From NCBI GenBank assembly GCA_036346355.1, contig CM070576.1, positions 54,607,712 to 54,671,711 on the forward strand: a stretch of DNA of 64,000 nt. The letters run 5' to 3'. Below the pieces are notes generated by a model that was not told the DNA's origin, made no database searches, and saw only the letters and a program-made list of their open reading frames with translations. This DNA comes from Rhipidocladum racemiflorum. Lineage: Eukaryota; Streptophyta; Magnoliopsida; Poales; Poaceae. This document shows, piece by piece, positions 56,354 to 64,000 of the stretch; positions within the stretch are counted from its first letter, which is position 1; every line of letters starts with the position of its first letter. The translations under genes were made by a program, and so were the position numbers.

Positions 56354-56589
56354 TCTTTACTATTATAAAGCAACAGTTGGTGACAGTGGTGAGTTCTACT
56401 CACGTCATTAATTGCCCTGTTTAATTGCCCTACGCAAAAAACGAAGCGTTGCTTTAATTAGCCAGCTTTCGCAAGAAACGAAGCGTTAAAGATAGATGTT
56501 TGATCTTGTAAAATAAATTTTTTATTTTTTAATCTTTATTTTTCGTTATCAATTTTGTTTTTCGTAGCAATGCACGGGCATGTAACTAG
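56354..56589 (+). mobile_element. Mini-Helitron
   Basis: It starts TCTTTACTATTATAAA after an A and ends GCACGGGCATGTAACTAG before a T, with TTTTTCGTAGCAAT just before the end, as in grass Helitrons. Over about 200 bp it matches the element at 28255-28502 in the opposite orientation, including the ACGCTTCGTTTCTTGCG motif. It is 236 bp and non-coding. Confidence 0.85.
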
Positions 56590-56995
56590 TATTAGTAAAT
56601 CATCATGTTACCCCGACCTACAAATTTGCTGAATCGAGTAGCATTTGCACCTTTTAAGGGTAAAAATTTGGTGCTTCTTTGGCTGAATACGTGTAGCACT
56701 TGATTGACCAGTATTGCTTGTTCGACCTGAACTGGCTAGCATTCCCTCGTTTTGCTCCCCTTTCGCTAATCGCATTATGTCAAGTCTACCCGATCACACT
56801 AACTCAATAGTGCTTGCTAAATTCTTTCCCCCCTCTTCTGGCCAATTCTGACGACCATGCAGACTTCGCTTCATTATTCGCAATTGCAGGCAGATATTGG
56901 AAGGCAGCTCACACTCTGCATCAACGAGGAAGCACGTGTGGCAATGCGGGTGTAGTTTAGCGTACTGTGCCCTCTTGTTTGTCATCGAAACAGTG
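56590..56995. other. Intergenic, no recognised feature
   Basis: No gene-like or repeat structure recognised. Confidence 0.45.
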
Positions 56996-56997
56996 TA

Positions 56998-57295
56998 CTC
57001 CCTCTATCCAAGTTTTTAGGATATTTTTTTGGTACATAGACTAATGAGATATTAAAAATAACAATTATTTATAATTATTATCTCTAAGTATTATATTCAA
57101 TACATGCTTGTAGAAAATATCAAGTAAATCTGATATTTATCAGGAGTATAAAGGAAATATTACACTAATTTGCAATGTAATATGAAGTAAGTTTTATTTT
57201 TATGAATAAGATTACTGAAAAGATATACTTTATATTTGTAATTAAAATTAAAATTATAGAAAAAAAATACTTCCCGTAAACTTGGACAGGGAACG
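56998..57295. mobile_element. Stowaway MITE (Tc1/mariner)
   Basis: The ends CTCCCTCTATCCAAGTTT and, reverse-complemented, CGTTCCCTGTCCAAGTTT are typical of Stowaway. They are flanked by TA at 56996-56997 and 57296-57297. It is 298 bp and AT-rich. Confidence 0.9.
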
Positions 57296-57297
57296 TA

Positions 57298-57779
57298 CTC
57301 GATGTGGTTACATGTAAATACATTAAAGCATCCATATTGAAGCAAAATTTTCTGTACGTGTAAATGTTGATTGGAAAATCCCAACACGACGAGAGGGACG
57401 ATCATTTATAGGTTCGCGAACCTAGGACAGGTCGGTGCACACTGCCCGGAGCTGCTTGGACTCACCGCCTGCCGAGGCAGTAAATGAGCTGGCCGCATCT
57501 TGTCGTCCACGTGTTAACCAACCGGACGGCCTCGTTGAAAGGGAGCAAACAAACTCTCTGAAGCCGGTACAAGGAGGAATGGTTTGATCTTAGGTACATT
57601 CAGTGTGGCTGGCAAGTGGCCCCGGGCACCGCAGGCCCACCTGAGCTTGACGTTTTTCGCTTCTCCTTCTGGAAGATTCTTGACCGCCTGCCTCGAGTTG
57701 CGTGAGCTGAGCACCCCCTCGCTAATCCGCGTTTCATTCGTTTCATGCTCATCCGTGAAGGCAAAATTTACAGCCGAGG
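57298..57779. other. Intergenic, no recognised feature
   Basis: No gene-like structure recognised. Confidence 0.45.
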
Positions 57780-58314
57780 GCTCGCAACGATCGGATTTTA
57801 AATTTCGTTTTTGGATTAAATCTTGTCACCTACTAAAATCCAAAATTTCACCGATATCTCGTTATTTTGAAAGAAATTCAAACGAAATACAAAAAAAAAA
57901 AATTTGAATCCGGTCAAATCCGATCAAGTTTTAGTCAAATCTTGGTCAAAATTGCCAAGATTTTGGCGAGATTCACCGAGATCTTGGTGTGATTTTACGC
58001 ACCGTCACACTTTGAATTTTTAGGTTTTTTTTTTCAATTTCGCCGGAATTATGATATACCGACTGTCCCACATGGGAAACGACGCGAAGAATCCAATCCA
58101 GTCAAATCCAGTCAAGTTTTAGTTAAATCTCTGTCAAATTTGCCGAGATTTCGGTCAAACTCACCAAGATCTCAGTGAGATTATAGGTACTGTAGCATTT
58201 TGAATTTTTTTGGTTTTTTTTTAATTTTGTTGGGATTATGAAACTCGGGGGGGGGGGGGGTCCGAGATCCGATATTTCGCCGAAATTTTGGCGAGATTTT
58301 GAACCTTGAGTGCC
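57780..58314. mobile_element. hAT-like TTTCGG-motif element with internal duplication
   Basis: The right end reads, on the minus strand, CAAGGTTCAAAATCTCGCC, like hAT termini. The interior consists of GATTTCGG, GGCGAGATT and GTCAAATC motifs, as in 19300-19791. It contains an internal direct duplication with an offset of about 188 bp (AAGTTTTAGT at 57926 and 58114). The left end and target duplication could not be fixed. It truncates the Copia 3' LTR. Confidence 0.5.
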
Positions 58315-58558
58315 ACCGATAAAGTTACAACTGTGGAACCAGAGACAACTACGAGGAGTAAACATTACTGTTGAAAGTAGAATAGAAATTAAATTTAAAA
58401 ATAGAATAGAGAATAATTATTTTTATTATTATAAATGTGTTTATATATTTATATAAGCCAATAGGTGAAAGTTGATGATGTCCAAAAGACACCCATTGTC
58501 TAAAAGACGCCAATTCTAAGAGTTAGCGATTAATCGTCCAATTTAATTTCTTAATACA
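58315..58558 (-). repeat. Truncated 3' LTR of the Copia element
   Basis: On the minus strand the LTR starts TGTATTAAGAAATT at 58558, directly after a polypurine tract (CCAAGGGGG). It is cut at about 58315 by the hAT-like element. Confidence 0.65.
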
Positions 58559-59907
58559 CCCCCTTGGTGAATAACACAGCTTTCATGTGCTTCGATAAAC
58601 TCTAAAAAACCCTGTGAAAAAATACGAGGAGAAACTCATTATCATAATTATATGCCATCTAAAACTCCTTTAAAACCTAATGGGAAAAAATATAAGGATA
58701 AATTTTGTGGCATAAGTTCACATTCAATGTTGTCTCATTAAAAACCTTTTATGGGAAACCATTTATTTAAAACTCATAAAGGAAAAGAGTGCAACATATT
58801 CTAGTTCAAGGGTTAACTCTCCCTAAACCTTGCAACTCACGAAGCCGTCTCATACTGATTCCCTGGACACATTTTTGGAACAAGGACGTCGATAAAGACT
58901 CAGTGAATAAATCGGCTAGATTTTCACATGACTTCGTTTGCATGACATTATCTTACCACGCTTTTGAAGTTCGTGAGAATAAAATAACTTAAGAGCAATA
59001 TGTTTTGTTATATTACTTTTTTATATAGCATGTTGCATCTGGGCAACACAGGCAACATTATCTTCATAGATAATGGTAGGAGATTCCAATGGATTAATAC
59101 CACATGACCTTTGTATGTGGTTAATCATTTTGCAAAGCCATACACATTCACGTGATGCTTGATATAAAGCAATTATTTCAGAATAATCAGTGGAAGTGGC
59201 TACTAAAGTCTGTTTGCAAGACTTCCATGAAATAGTCGTACCGCCATAAAGGAAAACAAATCTAGTATGTGAATTGATACTATGAGGATCAGACAGATAG
59301 CTAGCATATGTGTATCCAATTAAAGTTGTATATTGATTCTTTAAAATATCAAACCAAGATCTTTTTATACCATTAAGGTACCTAAGGACTTGTTTAATAC
59401 TAGTCAAATGCTTTTTTGTTGGTGATGTGCTGTATCTAGTCAATAGATTGACTGCAAATGCAATGTCAAGCCTGGTGCAATTTCAAAATACATTAGGTAG
59501 CGTTTGGTTGCCTGGATGAGGCTGGATGGGATATGGCCATCCAGGTAGCTGTTTGGTTGGGTGGATAGGGATGAGCCAATTTTTTTGTTTGGTTTGATGG
59601 ATGGGGATGGATAGGATGAGCCAATTTTTTGTTTGGTTGGATGGATGAGAATGGATGGCCTAGTTATGATGACACCTTGGTGTGGTTACCTCTTCATGCA
59701 ACAAATTACAGTAACATTGAATCAATATGACAAATCAACCTAACAAGTGACATAATTAGAAATGTTATTGCGTGAATCAGTAATAAGAAATGGTTCAACA
59801 AAGCAAATGACCATGTGATATGAAAAATATTGGAAAAGAAATACCAATGAGCAATACACATCCATAGTCTGCCTTCCTTAGAAAAATGATTCTTCAATCT
59901 CCTCTTG

Positions 59908-60023
59908 TCAACATACACCAAATTTCAGCCCACAACATACACCAAATTTCACCACAACATGCACCAAATTTTAGCTCTAAAACATACACCAAATTTCACC
60001 ACAACATACATCAAATTTCAGCC
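59908..60023. repeat. Short tandem repeat ACAACATACACCAAATTTCA
   Basis: About five copies of a 20-26-bp unit lie between the transposase 3' end and the left terminal repeat of the Harbinger element. Confidence 0.75.
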
Positions 60024-61103
60024 TCTTGAGTGATCCAAATGCGTGCTTTACGGTCACTCAAAGAGATGAGTGTCTAAGGTTGAACAACTCCTCATCTTGT
60101 ACGGGATTGTTTCCCCACTCGTTCAAGTGGTACCGCACACTGCGAAAAGGAGGCAAGAACCTAGGTTTGGCTTCATATCCCGCATCAATTAGGTAGAATT
60201 TTCCTAACATATGAGGCACAAGTGGGTCACATTTACTTCACACAAATAATTGGCATAGAAAAATGCAACTACATAATTAATATATTACCTTGTGGTACAC
60301 GTAGGCCACATGCTCTAAAGCATCAGCTAACACTACAACATCATGTGCTGTCCCCTCCCAACCAGCTAACACATATGTGAATCAAAGATCGAAATCTACG
60401 GCTGCCATCACATTTTGAGTACAAAAGACTTTCTACTATTAAAGGAAGATTCCATGTCATTAGAAACAGAGGCCCTTATATGTGTACCATCAATAGCTCC
60501 AATACAATCCTATTTGGTCAAGAATATATGCCAAAAGATTAGGAACCATACAATGTTGAGCCCAAAATTATGTAAGGAGTAATAGCTTAATCTCATACCT
60601 TAAAGTATGGATCCCACCTTGGGTTCCCTGCTATTTTTGTTAGGGTCTCCAATGAAGGTGGCCTAATGAAATCATGTCATAGCTCACCTATGGCGTGGAC
60701 GACTAGTTTGAAGTAATGGCTAACTATTTCATTGGACCTACAATAATTAGTGCTAACTAGCCTATTTCTAAGATTGTGTCCAATAGTGTTCAAGAACATC
60801 ACAACTTGCTCCTCAACACATACATGTATGGTGTCTCGAAGCAAGTCTCCATCCCTCAAAAGTGTATACAACTGGAAGAAAGGTGCTCTTCCAAGCCTGA
60901 GCATGTTCACAGAAGTTATATCATTCTTCCAAATTTTATTTTTTAGGTGGTCTATTCTTATCTTGTCCCTTTCATCCATTGGGCCATATGTAATTCTTTC
61001 TCTCTTTCTTTTTTCTAGACTTGATACATAATGCAATCAAAGAAACAACAACATATGCAACAGCCGCCAATATCAAAATCTTCCTTTTTCTCCTCTTGTC
61101 CAT
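60024..61103 (-). pseudogene. HARBI1-like DDE transposase, broken
   Basis: A possible start at 61103 (MDKRRKRKILIL) is followed by a hydrophobic run and a frame change near 61020. The stretch ITYGPMDERD through LRLGRAPFF and GHNLRNRLVSTNY (60677-61010) is the N-terminal part of plant PIF/Harbinger transposases. Further downstream, CIGAIDGTHI near 60490 (first catalytic Asp), a VMAAVDFD stretch near 60390 and YLIDAGYEAKPRFLPP near 60170 (second Asp) can be read. At the C-terminal HSSL.VTVKHAFGSLK near 60040 an in-frame TGA appears and the expected catalytic Glu (VERAFG in relatives) is Lys. Several further stops occur. The companion Myb-like ORF2 was not seen. The protein would normally cut and paste the element at TTA/TAA sites. 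Confidence 0.85.
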
Positions 61104-64000
61104 CTACAATGTAAAAATTTTGTACCATGAATGACAAGCATACCACATTGTAGAGGAAGAACTTGATGTGCAAATTGAAAACGTCTGTACCATGAATTAC
61201 AAGCATACCAAAGTGATCTTTATGTGCAAATTGAAAATTTTCCACTATAGCTTTTTAATGAGTTATCTAATATAGCAAATCGATTTATACCATATTGTAG
61301 AGGAAGAACTTGATATAGATCTACAGTAAATTATGGAGGAGAACTTGATGTATATACCATATTTTGGAGGAGAACTTGATGCAAAGAAAATTCTTGGTCA
61401 GGCCTCCCCTCCTGCCGCCCTCCTACCACTCTAGGTCGCCGCCCTCCTGTTGCTCTGGGTTGCTGCCCTCCGCCGCAAACGCCCGGTCGCCGCCCTCAAG
61501 CCGTCGCGTCGCCCTCCTTGCCGTCGATATGCCACACCATCCTACAGATCAACCTCGAGGCACCTCGATCTGCAGTGCGACCCTCTGGATCAACCACCGC
61601 CCTCTGGTCTAGCCACGCCGCACCTGCCTTTGGATTTGCTGCCGCCCTTTGGATCTGTCGTCGCCCTCCGGCCACTGCACGATGACTCTCTGTGCCCGCT
61701 GCCTGCGAGGTGTGGCTGGGGGAGGCCCGGGAGCGAGGTGACAAAACAGGGAGCACACACGTGAGTGGACGAGCTCATCCGATTTTTTTTGTGGAATCAA
61801 TTCATCTGGCATCTTCTTGGAATATTTCCTATAATTGGATATCCCCATCCAAGTCATTCATCTATCCAAACAATTGGATGATACCAAATACCTGGATGGC
61901 CATATCCCATCCAGGCTCATCCAAGCAACCAAACACCACCTTAGTGTCCCGATGGCACTAAGATATGGAACTTCCGATCCCAATATCTCTTCATCCTCTT
62001 CCCTAAGTCCGAATGAGTCTTTATCCACATCAAGGGATCTCACGACCATAAGTATTTTTGTTGGATATAATTTATCCACATTGAATTTCTCCCATATCTT
62101 TTGGAAATATGCAGATTGGTGCACAAATATTCCTTCAGGAACATGCTCAAGCTATAAGCCAAAGCAAAATTTGGTCATACCCAAATCTTTCATCTCAAAC
62201 TCCGTCACAAGATGGTCACTTGGCTCTTCTATGTCCCTTGTGGTTCCAATGATATTTAAATCATCAACATATACTGAGATAATACAGAATCCACTTTGGA
62301 ATTTCTTTATAAACACACAAGGACAATCATTATTATTATAGTATCCTTTCTTCAAAAGAAACTTACTTATTCGGTTGTACCACATCCTTCCCGGCTGCTT
62401 TCATCCATATAGCGACTTTTTCAACTTGACGTTATACATGTTGCGATTTGCATTAGGATTTAGAATTTTAACCCCTTCAAGGATTTTCATGTAAATATCC
62501 AAATATAATGACCCATATAAATATGTGGTCATTACATCCATTAACTGCATTGATACTTTCATACTAACTGCTAGACATATTAGATATTGAAATGTTATTC
62601 CACTCATAATGGGTGAGTATGTCTCATCGTGATCGATGCCAGGTCTCTGTGTGAACCCTTGGGCTACAAGCCCACTTTGTATCTCACCGCTTCATTGTTT
62701 TCATTCTTTTTTCGAACGAAAACCCATTTGTTCACTTTAGGAGGAGTTAGTGTTACTGGACCAAATACCTCCCTTTTATTAAGTGAGAGCAATTATATTT
62801 CAATTGCTTCCTTCCATTTGACCCAACTTGAGCGCTTCATATAATCTGCCATGGTCTATGGTTCTGGATCCAATTGAAGGCTCTCAGCAATCTTTGAGGC
62901 AGAATGTATATCGATAATTGTAGTATCTCTTTTATAAAATTCTCCCGAATTGACATAATTAATGAAAATTTCTACATTTACATCCTATAACTACTTTTGA
63001 TTTTCCATAACAATAGAGTCTAGGGGTTCAATGTCCCAGCATCTAAATTTGTGCGCACTTTGATGCCGGGTTTACCATTCCTTCGATGGTTCTCAACCTC
63101 ATGTTAAGTTTATTTTACTGATTCAAGTACTGTACTTTTACCTTTAGAAGAATTTCATTTTTGCGGACTTCTCCCCCTTTTTTTCTTACTATGGGCAAGA
63201 GTAGCTTTCTGAAGTACCTCAACTCTTACTGGTACATTGACTGCAGGTATATATGATTTTGTAACACCCTTGTAATCAGTAAATGCATCTGGCAGATTAT
63301 TTGCAATTTGTTGCAAATTTATTATTCTGTGAAACTCTAGATCAGATTCTTTAGTACGTGGATCTAAGGACTAAATGTTGGTGGCATTCCAATCTATTTC
63401 TCGATATTCTTCGTGGTATTTATCTCCCCCTAATGTCGGAAAATTGTCCTCATAAAAAATACAATTAGCGTATCGAGCTATAAACAGATCCACTGTTAAT
63501 GGCCCAAGGTATTTTATTGTTGATGGACAATTATACCCCACATAGGTTCCCACTTCTTGTGAGGACCCATTGATGTACGCTTTGATGGTGAAATCGACAC
63601 ATATACTGCGCAACCGAATTTTCACAGATGGAAAATACTTGGTTCATTTCTGTGCACTAATTGCAACGGAGAGACCATATGATATGCAGTTGATTTTATT
63701 TGGATTAGTTCTACGGCGTGCAAGACCGCATGGTCCCAACAACTTGTTGGCAACCTACAATTTTGTAAAAGAGGTTTAGTAATCATATTGACCCTCTTTA
63801 TCAAAGATTCCGCTAGGTCATTTTGTGTGTGGACATATATCATATAATGCTATACATTAATATTTAGTCATTAAATGCCGTTAAGGAGAACTAGCAGCAT
63901 TATCCAATCTAATGGATTTGATCTTATTTTCAAGAAAATTGACTATTAACTTAATTATTTGAGCCATTAGTCTGTCAATGGCATGGTTATGTGTGCTTAA

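Larger units (their letters stand above)
59496..61940 (-). mobile_element. PIF/Harbinger transposon with degenerate transposase
   Basis: Long terminal inverted repeats of about 50 bp start GGTAGCGTTTGGTTGCCTGG at the left and, reverse-complemented, GGTGGTGTTTGGTTGCTTGG at the right. They are flanked by the 3-bp duplication TTA (59493-59495 and 61941-61943). It is 2445 bp. It contains the transposase pseudogene and a C-rich 5' region (61390-61720, repeated CCGCCCTCC). It inserted into the Copia pol gene. Confidence 0.92.
58559..64000 (-). pseudogene. Copia retrotransposon pol, interrupted by a Harbinger element
   Basis: Read on the minus strand from the right edge, the order is integrase, reverse transcriptase, RNase H, as in Ty1/Copia. 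Integrase core: 63371-63960 (NDLAESLIKR, WDHAVLHA). Reverse transcriptase: 61944-62900 (QLMDVMTTYLYG; YVDD in VYVDDLNIIG near 62260). RNase H: 59021-59443 (ISWKSCKQTLVATST, SEIIALYQASRECVWL). Stops and frame changes occur, for example a TGA after KKSLYG near 62400, so the element is dead. The 5' LTR and gag lie beyond the window. A PIF/Harbinger element at 59496-61940 splits the frame between the reverse transcriptase tail (YLSAIGTL) and the following codons. The region 58559-59020 holds the decayed 3' end of pol. Confidence 0.9.

Overview
The window is nuclear DNA from a grass (Poaceae), probably diploid-type euchromatin. The evidence is intron-bearing plant genes with GT-AG junctions, and a dense load of grass-type transposable elements: Tourist/PIF-Harbinger and Stowaway MITEs, hAT elements, Helitrons with the grass terminus, a Tat-like Gypsy element and a Copia element. 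I cannot name the species. Four host genes are supported and all have intact reading frames: (1) a seven-exon kelch/galactose-oxidase-type membrane protein, + strand 3312-8430; (2) a single-exon BIR-type LRR receptor pseudokinase, + strand 16137-18005; (3) the RNA polymerase subunit RPB5, four exons, - strand 24993-27897; (4) a CDKG2/CDK11-like kinase, seven exons, + strand 50747-53458.

Layout. 1-1986: decayed 5' part of a minus-strand LTR element. 2116-2836: two abutting Tourist MITEs upstream of the kelch gene, which carries a LINE tail in intron 1 and a MITE in intron 4. 8665-9630: short LTR-like remnant. 10860-13322: GC-rich LTR-like sequence. 13551-13914: hAT MITE with a perfect 8-bp target duplication. 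16.1-18.0 kb: receptor pseudokinase. 19.3-24.3 kb: several hAT and Harbinger MITEs and a 250-bp tandem repeat. 25.0-27.9 kb: RPB5, whose 2.1-kb third intron holds three MITEs. 28255-28502: mini-Helitron about 360 bp upstream of the RPB5 start codon. 28.9-36.1 kb: AT-rich gene-free DNA with hAT, LINE, a solo LTR and degenerate tandem repeats. 36.53-49.22 kb: a satellite-like array with higher-order periodicity, split by an 11.5-kb Tat-like Gypsy element (37406-48936, 5-bp target duplication, LTRs differing at about 7 of 602 positions). 50.4-53.5 kb: CDKG2. 54.5-57.3 kb: MITEs and a second mini-Helitron. 57.8-64.0 kb: a minus-strand Copia element, cut by a 2.4-kb Harbinger element that still carries a broken transposase gene.

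The four genes belong to separate housekeeping or signalling pathways (membrane kelch protein, immune/brassinosteroid co-receptor control, transcription, splicing-linked cell-cycle kinase) and do not form a functional cluster. The most interesting observations are structural: the higher-order satellite; an antisense gene inside a young Gypsy element whose own sense genes are already broken; hAT-like elements built from short degenerate motifs; and MITEs that inserted into the target duplication of a neighbour. I found no clear undescribed protein system. All element boundaries come from reading terminal repeats and target duplications by eye. Family names rest on recall, not on a search.
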